A DNA stretch of 12,197 nucleotides, from positions 1-12,197 of the forward strand of contig JAPLPA010000226.1 in assembly GCA_026400415.1 (NCBI GenBank). Reading direction: 5' to 3'. The notes under the pieces are model-generated. The model had not been told where the DNA came from, made no database searches, and saw nothing but the letters and a program-made list of their open reading frames with translations. The position numbers were made by a program, and so were the translations under genes. Source of the stretch: Afipia sp. (GTDB taxonomy: Bacteria > Pseudomonadota > Alphaproteobacteria > Rhizobiales > Xanthobacteraceae). This document shows, piece by piece, positions 6,576-12,197 of the stretch; position 1 is the first letter of the stretch; each line of letters begins with the position of its first letter.

Positions 6576-7448
6576 ATGAAAATCCGCAAAGCTGTCTTCC
6601 CCGTCGCCGGTCTTGGCACACGTTTTCTGCCCGCCACCAAGGCGATGCCGAAAGAAATGCTCACCGTGGTCGACCGCCCGTTGATCCAGCATGTGGTGGA
6701 TGAGGCGCTGGAAGCAGGCATCGAGCATCTGGTTTTCGTCACCGGGCGCAACAAGGGCGTGATCGAAGACCACTTCGACATGCAGTACGAGCTTGACGCG
6801 ACACTCAAGGAACGCGGCAAAACCAAGGAAATTTCGCTGCTCGCAGCCAGTCAACCGAAAGCCGGTGCGACCTCGTTCACGCGGCAGCAGGCACCATTGG
6901 GATTGGGCCATGCGGTTTGGTGCGCGCGCGACATTATCGGCAACGAACCGTTCGCCGTGTTGCTTCCCGACGTGCTGGTGAAACATAAACCCAGCGGCCT
7001 GAAGCAGATGATCGATGCGGCGAATGCCGCAGGCGCAGATAAAGCCAATATCATCGCGGTGGAAGAAGTGCCGATGGACCAGGTCCATAATTATGGCGTG
7101 GTCGGCGTCGGCAAAACCAAGGGAGACATGTTTGAACTCAACGGCATGGTGGAGAAGCCGAAGAAGGAAGCGGCCCCCTCGAACCTGTCGATCACCGGGC
7201 GTTACATTTTGCAGCCGGAGATTTTCAAGATTCTGGAAACCCAGCCCAAGGGCGCGGGCGGCGAAATCCAGTTGACCGACGGCATGCTGGCTCTTGCAAA
7301 GTCCCAGCCGTTCTACGGCTTCAAGTTCAAAGGCAAGAGCTACGACTGCGGTTCAAAATCCGGGTTCCTCGCCGCCAACATCGCCTACGCAATGGATCGC
7401 GAAGATTTGCGCAGCGATCTGCTCGTCGAAATGAAGAAATACATCTAA
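6576..7448 (+). CDS. galU: UTP--glucose-1-phosphate uridylyltransferase
   Basis: The 290-residue cytoplasmic enzyme makes UDP-glucose from UTP and glucose-1-phosphate, supplying exopolysaccharide, lipopolysaccharide and glucan synthesis. The length matches bacterial GalU. The nucleotide-binding signature is at the N terminus: GLGTRFLPATKAMPKEML (12-29) follows the VFPVA strand. PLGLGHAV (107-114), the metal-site LLPDV (129-133), MVEKP (191-195), GRYIL (208-212) and GGEIQLTDG (228-236) are all present. The ATG at 6576 is preceded by AAAGAG at about six bases, a reasonable ribosome binding site. A secreted protein gene follows 41 bases downstream on the same strand and may share the transcript. 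The close paralogue GalF is restricted to enterobacteria, so GalU is the natural reading. Confidence 0.97.
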   Translation: MKIRKAVFPVAGLGTRFLPATKAMPKEMLTVVDRPLIQHVVDEALEAGIEHLVFVTGRNKGVIEDHFDMQYELDATLKERGKTKEISLLAASQPKAGATSFTRQQAPLGLGHAVWCARDIIGNEPFAVLLPDVLVKHKPSGLKQMIDAANAAGADKANIIAVEEVPMDQVHNYGVVGVGKTKGDMFELNGMVEKPKKEAAPSNLSITGRYILQPEIFKILETQPKGAGGEIQLTDGMLALAKSQPFYGFKFKGKSYDCGSKSGFLAANIAYAMDREDLRSDLLVEMKKYI

Positions 7449-7489
7449 ACCTTCCGACAGGTTTTCAAAAACAAAAAGACGGGGCCATC

Positions 7490-8026
7490 ATGCGCGTTGT
7501 GCCGACCACACTTCTTATATCGCTCGCTTTGATCACAGCCGCGCACGCCGCACCGCCGAAACAGCTCTACGGAAAATCGATCACTGTGTCTTGGACCGAA
7601 ACTCGCAGCCAGCGGGACTCGCAGGCCGGCCCGACATTCAAACAGGTCGGTATTCCGTTCACGAACGTCTACTACATCAGCACCGAGGGCCGTTTGTTCA
7701 AACGCGCGTCGGCGCGAAGCCCCGGCGGTGCCGGTTCGGTGGACCGGGTTGGAACCAGCGGCGGCAGCGAGTCCGGCGATTCGCGTAACGTGTCGTTCAG
7801 TGGCAACCGGATTGTTGCAAGCAACTCGTTTCAGGGCGCCGCGCGACAGACGCAAATCACTTTCGATCCGAGTTTTTCAAGCTGCACCGCGCAAGTGATA
7901 ACGGGCATGCCACCGGGCAGAAAATCCGTCACCGTGCGCAGCATCACCACCGGCAATACGGTCGAGTTCGAATCCGTCTCGGCGGGGCCAGCAAGCTGTT
8001 CGATTGCGAGCGGCAATCCGTTTTGA
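7490..8026 (+). CDS. Secreted protein of unknown function
   Basis: The 178-residue product opens with a clear signal peptide (MRVVPTTLLISLALITAAHA), cleaving before APPKQ. The mature part is rich in Ser, Thr, Gly and Val and predicted mostly beta, with segments such as KSITVSWTETR, TNVYYISTEGRLFKR and KSVTVRSITTGNTVEFESV. A Gly/Ser-rich linker spans about residues 73-100. Two cysteines, at 132 and 170, could form one disulfide. I cannot assign a domain family. Similar hypothetical proteins are common in Bradyrhizobium relatives, but that is recollection, not a search. It starts 41 bases after galU on the same strand with only a G-rich, weak ribosome binding site, so read-through from galU is possible. 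No terminator hairpin is visible after the stop. Confidence 0.82.
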   Translation: MRVVPTTLLISLALITAAHAAPPKQLYGKSITVSWTETRSQRDSQAGPTFKQVGIPFTNVYYISTEGRLFKRASARSPGGAGSVDRVGTSGGSESGDSRNVSFSGNRIVASNSFQGAARQTQITFDPSFSSCTAQVITGMPPGRKSVTVRSITTGNTVEFESVSAGPASCSIASGNPF

Positions 8027-8077
8027 GGGTTAGTTCCGCCGCGCGACGCCTGCACAACTCAACCCTTTGAAACTGAA

Positions 8078-8111
8078 GTTCCTTTCGGAACGATTTGAAC
8101 CGCCCGCGATT
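8078..8111 (+). promoter_or_regulatory. GTTCC-N4-GGAAC inverted repeat / possible EcfG-type -35 before the receiver gene
   Basis: GTTCC (8078-8082) and GGAAC (8087-8091) form a perfect five-base inverted repeat with a TTTC loop. GGAAC is also the -35 element of the general-stress sigma factor EcfG in Alphaproteobacteria (GGAAC, 16-17 bases, then roughly CGTT). Sixteen bases downstream is GATT, only a partial match to the -10. It lies about 50 bases before the receiver-domain start. The motif is visible; the sigma-factor assignment is a guess. Confidence 0.25.
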
Positions 8112-8143
8112 GCTCCACGACTGACGTTTTGGAGTTCAGGTCG

Positions 8144-8518
8144 ATGAGTGAAACGACCCCAAAACCGGTCGTGCTGGTGGTCGAGGACGAAGTCCTTATT
8201 CGCATGAACGCGGTTGAGATTATCGAAGATGCGGGGTTCCAGGCGCTGGAAGCCGCGAATGCCGATGAGGCGATTGTGCTGCTGGAGAACCGGCTCGATA
8301 TTCGTATCGTCTTCACCGATATCGACATGCCGGGCTCCATGAACGGCATCAAGCTGGCACAGGCGGTGCGTGGACGCTGGCCACCGATCAAGATCATCGC
8401 CACATCCGGCCACTTCAAATTAAAAGAAGGCGATCTGCCGCCCGACGGGCGGTTTCTGCCGAAACCCTACAATCTCGTGCAAGTCACCGAGATTCTGCGT
8501 GACGTGCTGGCGGCATAG
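8144..8518 (+). CDS. Single-domain response regulator (CheY-like receiver)
   Basis: The 124-residue protein is a receiver domain and nothing else. The acidic pair is Glu14-Asp15 (VLVVEDE), the phosphoacceptor is Asp59 (FTDIDMPG), the conserved Thr/Ser is at 87-88 (IIATSGH), and the invariant Lys is Lys107 (FLPKPY). All residues needed for phosphorylation are present. With no output domain, it should act by protein contact, as a phospho-sink or as a relay. In this bacterial group such lone receivers often partner with HWE/HisKA_2 kinases, but no kinase lies in the window. I chose ATG 8144 with GGAG/AGG-type sequence upstream; an in-frame TTG at 8129 would add five residues. Genes upstream and downstream on the same strand are separated by 117 and 209 bases, so it is probably transcribed alone. 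Confidence 0.93.
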   Translation: MSETTPKPVVLVVEDEVLIRMNAVEIIEDAGFQALEAANADEAIVLLENRLDIRIVFTDIDMPGSMNGIKLAQAVRGRWPPIKIIATSGHFKLKEGDLPPDGRFLPKPYNLVQVTEILRDVLAA

Positions 8519-8727
8519 TGCGGAAAATCACATTCTGCGCCACATTCTCCTCGCAAGTGCGAGACGAAAATCGAACCCGTGTTGCTTGATTGCGACGGCA
8601 GCGCGCAATAGCGTGTCCGCAATGGGGATATTGAGAAACCTGTGCGACAAACGCTGGTCAGACTCCTCGCAGTGAGACATTATTCTCTCGAGACAGACAA
8701 ATCTTCGAAACCAACTGGGAGGTTTTC
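8519..8727. other. Intergenic spacer with one short palindrome
   Basis: This is 209 bases between the receiver gene and the four-cysteine protein. The only structure I see is CTCGC-AAGT-GCGAG at 8550-8563, a perfect but short inverted repeat. It is not followed by a T tract, so it is a poor terminator. No convincing -35/-10 pair or small ORF with a ribosome binding site is visible. The promoter of the downstream gene must lie here, but I cannot place it. Confidence 0.4.
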
Positions 8728-8985
8728 GTGAAGTCGATCGTGGTACTCGGACTACTTTTGTGCGCGTCGGCGGCGAACGCCTATACGGACGAGCAGGCGC
8801 GGCTTTGCACCAACGACGCCTTCCGCCTTTGCGGCGATAAAATCCCGGATGTCGATCAAGTCACGATCTGCATGCGCGCTCAGAAGGTCAAGCTCAGCGA
8901 CGGATGCAAGAGCGTGTTCGATCAGCCGCCAGTCATACAGTCGATTTCAAACACGACGGGAACTCCGGCGATCCGAGCACGCTGA
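8728..8985 (+). CDS. Small secreted four-cysteine protein (Cys-rich FGFR/GLG1-repeat-like)
   Basis: The 85-residue product starts at GTG 8728, with a strong GGGAGG ribosome binding site at 8717-8722. The signal peptide is MKSIVVLGLLLCASAANA, cleaving before YTDEQ. The mature protein of about 67 residues has four cysteines at 27, 35, 48 and 60, in the pattern LCxxDAFRLCG...PDVDQVxxCM...KLSDGC. This spacing recalls the cysteine-rich repeat of GLG1/FGFR-type proteins, bacterial versions of which occur as small periplasmic proteins; that link is inference from pattern. Two disulfides are likely in the periplasm. A Ser/Thr/Ile-rich tail follows. The function is unknown. A strong terminator begins about 25 bases after the stop. 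Confidence 0.85.
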   Translation: MKSIVVLGLLLCASAANAYTDEQARLCTNDAFRLCGDKIPDVDQVTICMRAQKVKLSDGCKSVFDQPPVIQSISNTTGTPAIRAR

Positions 8986-9007
8986 TCTTTCAGCCGTCAG
9001 CCAATTG

Positions 9008-9035
9008 AAAAGCCGCCCACCGGGCGGCTTTTTTT
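9008..9035. terminator. Rho-independent terminator, probably bidirectional
   Basis: AGCCGCCC (9011-9018) and GGGCGGCT (9022-9029) pair perfectly around an ACC loop. T29-T35 (9029-9035) follow on the plus strand, and an A run at 9008-9011 supplies a short T tract on the minus strand. It sits between the convergent plus-strand four-cysteine gene and the minus-strand His-rich gene, so it can end both transcripts. Confidence 0.9.
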
Positions 9036-9057
9036 ATACGGCAATGGCAATGGCGAC

Positions 9058-9336
9058 TTATCGTCCGCCATATTCCTTGCTGGCGTTTGGATTGTTGTTG
9101 GACTGAACGGACCCGCGCGGACCGCCGCCGGCATCGGGATTGCCGCCGTAGCGCCACTGCGCGTGCGCGTCACTCACCGACGAATTGCGCTGCTGCCAGC
9201 CTTGATGCTGCCAACCGTGATGATTTGAATTCCAGTGCGCATGTTTACGCCAGTGGTGTCGCTGGCCCGCGTCGGCCATTGTTGAGACTGCAGTTAGGGC
9301 GAGCACACATGCGCTTGCGAATAAAATTTTCTTCAT
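9058..9336 (-). CDS. Small secreted His/Trp-rich protein
   Basis: The 92-residue product starts at the ATG at 9336, with a near-perfect AAGGAGGA ribosome binding site (9341-9348). This rules out the 17-residue upstream extension to 9387. The signal peptide is MKKILFASACVLALTAVSTM, cleaving around ADAG. The mature part has eight histidines in about 40 residues, with tracts such as RHHWRKHAHW and NHHGWQHQGW, then a Gly/Asn/Pro-rich tail. The composition suggests periplasmic metal binding (Ni, Cu or Zn) or simple disorder; no known domain is recognised. It follows a 30-residue ORF by 22 bases on the same strand, and the two probably form one transcript ending at the 9008-9035 hairpin. Confidence 0.85.
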   Translation of the reverse strand: MKKILFASACVLALTAVSTMADAGQRHHWRKHAHWNSNHHGWQHQGWQQRNSSVSDAHAQWRYGGNPDAGGGPRGSVQSNNNPNASKEYGGR

Positions 9337-9358
9337 ATCGTCCTCCTTGGTTGCCGGA

Positions 9359-9451
9359 TTAACCGCGCAGCCACGATCCGGTTCCAACGTCCGGATGCGG
9401 CGGTTCCTCGCCCTTCCAGATCATGCCGATCCATTCGATCAATCGTTTCAT
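9359..9451 (-). CDS. 30-residue ORF with strong ribosome binding site
   Basis: The ATG at 9451-9449 opens 30 codons ending at TAA (9361-9359). An AAGGAG ribosome binding site sits six bases before the ATG (rc of 9458-9463). The peptide begins MKRLIEWIGMIWKGEEPPHP and ends DVGTGSWLRG: a short amphipathic or hydrophobic N-terminal segment with two tryptophans, then a Pro/Glu-rich polar tail with a third. It lies 22 bases upstream of the His-rich protein's start on the same strand, so the pair looks like an operon. I do not recognise a family. A membrane-associated small protein is a reasonable guess. The ribosome binding site and spacing are the main support; coding status is not proven. Confidence 0.6.
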   Translation of the reverse strand: MKRLIEWIGMIWKGEEPPHPDVGTGSWLRG

Positions 9452-9535
9452 GCGCGGCTCCTTACTCACCCGCCAACGCGCCGAAGGCGAAATTGTTCGC
9501 GCAAATTTGCGATTCGGAAAGTCCACAAATCAACC

Positions 9536-9560
9536 GGAACAAATCAGAGCGTATCGTCTT
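9536..9560 (+). promoter_or_regulatory. Possible EcfG-type promoter before the ferritin-like gene
   Basis: GGAAC at 9536-9540 lies 59 bases before the DUF892 start. Sixteen bases later the sequence reads TCTT, which matches only the last two positions of the EcfG -10 (CGTT); CGTC occurs at a shorter 14-base spacing. DUF892/YciE-F proteins are commonly stress-induced, which makes a general-stress promoter plausible, but the -10 match is weak. Confidence 0.25.
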
Positions 9561-9599
9561 GTCAGGGTTCACGAACCAGTGACATACGGAGCGAGTAAA

Positions 9600-10112
9600 A
9601 TGGGAATTTTCACGAAAGACATAAAGACGATGGAGGAACTTTTCACCCATCAGCTTCAGGACATCTACTACGCCGAGCAGCAGCTCACCAAGGCGATTCC
9701 AAAGATGGCCGACAAGGCGACCAACGCCGATCTCAAATCGGGATTGAAGTCGCATCTGCACGACACCAAGAACCAGATCGAGCGTCTGGATAAAGTGTTC
9801 GCGAAACTCGGCCAGAAGCCGAAGGCGACGACGTGCCCGGCCATCGACGGCATCATCAAGGAAGCCGACGAAACCGCGGGCGACATCGACGACAAGGCAG
9901 TGCTGGATGCCGCGATTGCGGCGAACGCGCAGGCCGTCGAGCATTATGAGATCTCGCGCTACGGCACGCTGATCGCGTGGGCCGAACAGCTCGGGCATGA
10001 CGACGTGGTGGCGCTGCTGACCACGAACCTCAACGAGGAACACGCCGCCAACGACAAGCTCACGACAGTGGCGATGCGTAAGGGCGTCAACAAGCGGGCT
10101 TCGGCTGCGTAA
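9600..10112 (+). CDS. Ferritin-like DUF892 protein (YciE/YciF family)
   Basis: The 170-residue product starts at ATG 9600 (MGIFTKDIKTMEELF), the standard N terminus of the family, preceded by GGAG at about ten bases. An in-frame start at 9423 would add 59 unrelated residues across a region occupied by the minus-strand 30-residue ORF, so I reject it. The family forms a four-helix ferritin-like bundle. Candidate di-metal ligands are Glu26 (YYAEQQL), His54 and Glu61 (HLHDTKNQIERL), Glu114/Glu117 (AVEHYEISRYG) and Glu147/His148 (LNEEHAANDKL). Members are linked to osmotic and oxidative stress in enterobacteria, but their reaction is not established. A strong terminator follows within 30 bases and there is no same-strand gene just upstream, so it is a single-gene unit. 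Confidence 0.93.
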   Translation: MGIFTKDIKTMEELFTHQLQDIYYAEQQLTKAIPKMADKATNADLKSGLKSHLHDTKNQIERLDKVFAKLGQKPKATTCPAIDGIIKEADETAGDIDDKAVLDAAIAANAQAVEHYEISRYGTLIAWAEQLGHDDVVALLTTNLNEEHAANDKLTTVAMRKGVNKRASAA

Positions 10113-10138
10113 CCGTTACGTTTGAGTGCGAAACAGAA

Positions 10139-10165
10139 AGCCGCCCGATTGGGCGGATTTTTTTT
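10139..10165 (+). terminator. Rho-independent terminator after the DUF892 gene
   Basis: CCGCCC (10141-10146) pairs with GGGCGG (10151-10156) around a GATT loop. An A and then eight T residues (10158-10165) follow. It starts about 28 bases after the DUF892 stop. Its stem sequence is nearly that of the 9008-9035 terminator. Confidence 0.88.
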
Positions 10166-10176
10166 CGAGTTTCAAA

Positions 10177-10205
10177 TTGACATCGTTCTACGTTTGTTCT
10201 TTGAT
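10177..10205 (+). promoter_or_regulatory. Sigma-70-type promoter for the 70-residue protein
   Basis: A perfect TTGACA -35 at 10177-10182 is followed by exactly 17 bases and TTTGAT at 10200-10205, four of six matches to TATAAT. It lies right after a terminator and about 30 bases before the next start codon, so position supports it as well as sequence. Confidence 0.55.
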
Positions 10206-10234
10206 GAATTTCAGGACGACAGCGGACAATCAAA

Positions 10235-10447
10235 ATGACTGAAGCGGCAAAAGCCGATTCCCAGACGGAATCGGAGCGTCTCGACGTGACAGCAGACCAA
10301 GCCATCGCGGCATGCGGCGGCGATCTGCGCTCAACAATCCGCGCGCTGATTCTTGCGAATGAATATCTGGAGCATGAAGTCTGCGACTTGATGCAGGCGG
10401 TGTCGCATGCCTACACGCGCGGACGGTTGAAGCCGTATAGTGGGTGA
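10235..10447 (+). CDS. Small cytoplasmic protein of unknown function
   Basis: The 70-residue product starts at ATG 10235. There is no signal peptide or membrane segment. A charged N terminus (about 18 residues) leads to a probably helical core: TADQAIAACGGDLRSTIRAL, then ILANEYLEHEVCDLMQAVSH, ending with a basic YTRGRLKPYSG. Short proteins with the 'AIAACGGD...ALIxAN.YLE' pattern recur in rhizobial relatives as I recall them, without an assigned function. Two cysteines are present. It has its own promoter-like sequence upstream, after a terminator, and is separated from the TPR gene by 81 bases, so it is probably a single-gene unit. A small regulatory or adaptor role is possible but unsupported. 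Confidence 0.78.
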   Translation: MTEAAKADSQTESERLDVTADQAIAACGGDLRSTIRALILANEYLEHEVCDLMQAVSHAYTRGRLKPYSG

Positions 10448-10477
10448 CGGGTGGCTTGATTTACGCGATGATTGAAC

Positions 10478-10506
10478 TTGCCGCGCGCAACCGGCGACCA
10501 AATAAT
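10478..10506 (+). promoter_or_regulatory. Candidate promoter for the TPR-caspase gene
   Basis: TTGCCG at 10478-10483 (four of six), a 17-base spacer, and AATAAT at 10501-10506 (five of six) form a plausible sigma-70 promoter. It lies in the short spacer before the next gene and would give a leader of roughly 15 bases containing the GGGAGG ribosome binding site. Confidence 0.4.
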
Positions 10507-10528
10507 TGCGCCGCTCCGGGAGGCCGCC

Positions 10529-12197
10529 ATGCGTTCTCTGACTTTCTGCCTGCTGACGATGCTGTTTACTTTTTCCAGTGCGGCAAGGGCCGCAGATGAC
10601 AAAACCATTTGCATGGATGCCTATCGCCGCATTGTCTACGGCGACGACAAGGTTGCCGCCTGCAGGCGTTTCTTGGCGACGAATACCGGCACACCTCACG
10701 AGATCGGAACCGCGCATGGCCTGATCGGTTTTGCATTTTTCAAAACAAGCCGTTACGCGCCGGCGCTTGACGAATATGCTGCCGAAATAAAAATCGAACC
10801 GAGCTTCGTGCCGCCCTACGGCATGAGTGCGACCTCGTACCGGCGTCTGCGCAATTTCGACAAGGCAATCGAGATCGCGAATGCTGCGATCGCGCTGGAA
10901 CCGAAAAACTATATTCCGCTTTCCGAGCGCGGTTTGGCCTATGCCGGAAAGGGCAATTTCGCAGCAGCCACTGCCGACCTCGATGCCGCAGCCAAGCTTC
11001 ATCCGCAAATCGAAACCACGAGCGATGTGCAGATCGCACGCGGCCTCGCGGCCAACGCGGCGAAGAATTATTCCTCCGCGATCGACAGTTTCGACGCAGC
11101 ATTGAAGGCAGACCCGAACCGTGTCGATGCGATTACAGGGCGCTGCACCGCGCTGACGTCGAGCAATGGCCCCAAAGACAAACTCGATGAATGTCGCGCC
11201 ACGCTTGCCGATCTGGATTCGATTATCTGCGCGCCGTTCACAACCACGCCGCAGATCGAGCGCGAGGCTGCGTGCAACCGTATCCTCGCCGCCCCCGCGC
11301 CAAGCAACCACGCTCTTGCCGTCGCGCATTATTGGAAAGGCGCCACACTTCACAAAGACAAAAAATACGATGAGGCGCTCGCCGAATTCAATATCGCGCT
11401 CAAGGCAGATCCAACATTTACGCCGCCGTATCGCAGCCGCGCCTACATTGAAGTGAATGCAAAAGGCGATATTAGTGCAGCCCTCGCCGATTACGACCAG
11501 ATCCTGAAAATCAATCCCGATGCGTATGGCATTATCGTCGATCGTGCGAATGCGCGGCGGCTGAACGGCGACTATGACGCCGCGATTGCCGATTACAATT
11601 TGTCCGTGCCGCGTTTTCCGAACGGCCTTGAAATGCTGACCAATCGCGGGATTTCCAAATTCTTCAGGAAGGACTATGACGGCGCGATTGCAGATCTCAA
11701 TCTGGTCAATACCAAACTCCCCTCGCCGTTCGAGCACGCGGTCGCATCGACATGGCTGTGCCGCGCCAAAACCGACAAGGGCGATCTCGACGGTGCCACG
11801 GCGGATTGCGAGGAGGCTATCGGTGCTCTGAAGTTCTGGAACGCCTTCAATGCGCGCGGCAAACTCAATGTCGCGAAAGGCGATCTCGACAAGGCTCTTT
11901 CCGACTTCGCGATCGCGATCAGCCTCGCGCCGAATGCAGTGGTCAGCTACGCCTATCGCGGCGACGCGTATGAGCGCAAAAAAGATTTCGACAACGCCCG
12001 CGCCGACTACCAGATCGCGGTGGCGAAAACGTCGATCATCGAAACTGCGGAGCTGCGCGACCTGCGCGGCTTCGCGCGGCAACATCTGGCGGCGCTTCCG
12101 CAACCAGTCGAAACGCCGCAGCCGCAGAAACAAGGCGCACTCCCCGGCTCGTCGCGAGTCGCGCTGGTGATCGGTAACGGCGCGTATAAAAATGTGC
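10529..12197 (+). CDS. Secreted TPR-repeat protein leading into a caspase-like (peptidase C14) domain, partial
   Basis: The ORF opens at ATG 10529, with a GGGAGG ribosome binding site at 10518-10523, and stays open for 556 codons to the window edge. The signal peptide is MRSLTFCLLTMLFTFSSAAR, cleaving near RAADD. Residues 60-195 hold about four tetratricopeptide-like repeats (for example FDKAIEIANAAIALEPKNY). Residues 205-250 form a spacer with cysteines at 206, 222, 234 and 249, and residues 262-505 hold six or seven further repeats (YDEALAEFNIALKADP, GDLDKALSDFAIAISLAP). A Pro/Gln linker (523-541) leads to RVALVIGNGAYKNV (543-556), the first strand of bacterial caspase-like domains. The catalytic His-Cys pair lies beyond the window. 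TPRs usually bind partner proteins, so a periplasmic scaffold or sensor controlling a protease is a reasonable inference. A 600-codon antisense ORF overlaps it and is a shadow. Confidence 0.9.
   Translation, partial: MRSLTFCLLTMLFTFSSAARAADDKTICMDAYRRIVYGDDKVAACRRFLATNTGTPHEIGTAHGLIGFAFFKTSRYAPALDEYAAEIKIEPSFVPPYGMSATSYRRLRNFDKAIEIANAAIALEPKNYIPLSERGLAYAGKGNFAAATADLDAAAKLHPQIETTSDVQIARGLAANAAKNYSSAIDSFDAALKADPNRVDAITGRCTALTSSNGPKDKLDECRATLADLDSIICAPFTTTPQIEREAACNRILAAPAPSNHALAVAHYWKGATLHKDKKYDEALAEFNIALKADPTFTPPYRSRAYIEVNAKGDISAALADYDQILKINPDAYGIIVDRANARRLNGDYDAAIADYNLSVPRFPNGLEMLTNRGISKFFRKDYDGAIADLNLVNTKLPSPFEHAVASTWLCRAKTDKGDLDGATADCEEAIGALKFWNAFNARGKLNVAKGDLDKALSDFAIAISLAPNAVVSYAYRGDAYERKKDFDNARADYQIAVAKTSIIETAELRDLRGFARQHLAALPQPVETPQPQKQGALPGSSRVALVIGNGAYKNV

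Noticed and set aside
5630..6703. 357-codon plus-strand ORF overlapping the transglycosylase gene and the galU start
   Set aside because: It is antisense to a clear MltB-like gene and out of frame with galU. The product is Arg/His-rich and shows no domain.
9423..9599. 59-residue N-terminal extension of the DUF892 protein
   Set aside because: The family begins at MGIFTKDIKTMEELF; the extension overlaps the minus-strand 30-residue ORF and the likely promoter.
10331..12133. 600-codon minus-strand ORF across the TPR-caspase gene
   Set aside because: It is antisense to a gene with a strong ribosome binding site, signal peptide, TPR repeats and caspase motif. The translation is Arg/Ile/Val-rich with no recognisable domain, as expected from codon bias on the complementary strand.

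Overview
The window reads as chromosomal DNA of an alphaproteobacterium, most likely Hyphomicrobiales in the Bradyrhizobium/Afipia/Rhodopseudomonas neighbourhood (Nitrobacteraceae). This is inferred from recognisable gene types: a gltB-gltD pair, a DUF459 secreted protein, an arsR-aqpS-arsC cassette, a CheY-like lone receiver, and several small secreted proteins typical of this group. Base composition is moderately GC-rich throughout. I see no insertion sequence, integrase, tRNA, rRNA or CRISPR array. No stretch longer than about 210 bases lacks a gene.

Layout. Positions 1-1594 hold the 3' end of gltB and all of gltD (glutamate synthase). Positions 1625-3304 (minus) hold a secreted SGNH/DUF459 protein that seems to lack its catalytic Ser and His. 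Positions 3495-4889 are a compact arsenic cassette, arsR-aqpS-arsC, with overlapping genes and a probable leaderless start. Its aquaglyceroporin lacks the second pore-lining half-helix (second NPA). The cassette meets a convergent lytic transglycosylase gene (4886-6352, minus), with both stop codons inside one CTAG. Positions 6443-8026 hold galU, with two inverted repeats upstream and a secreted protein of unknown function downstream. Positions 8144-8518 encode a lone receiver domain.

Positions 8728-10447 are a run of small genes: a four-cysteine secreted protein, a minus-strand pair (a 30-residue ORF followed by a His-rich secreted protein), a DUF892/YciE-F ferritin-like protein, and a 70-residue conserved-type protein. 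Two clear rho-independent terminators and one good sigma-70-type promoter separate them. From 10529 to the window edge runs a secreted TPR-repeat protein that enters a caspase-like (peptidase C14) domain just as the window ends.

Functionally, this is core metabolism and envelope upkeep (glt, galU, transglycosylase) mixed with stress functions (arsenic cassette, receiver, ferritin-like protein). The points most worth a second look are the truncated AqpS, the degenerate SGNH protein, the TPR-to-caspase fusion, and the unlisted 30-residue ORF with its strong ribosome binding site.
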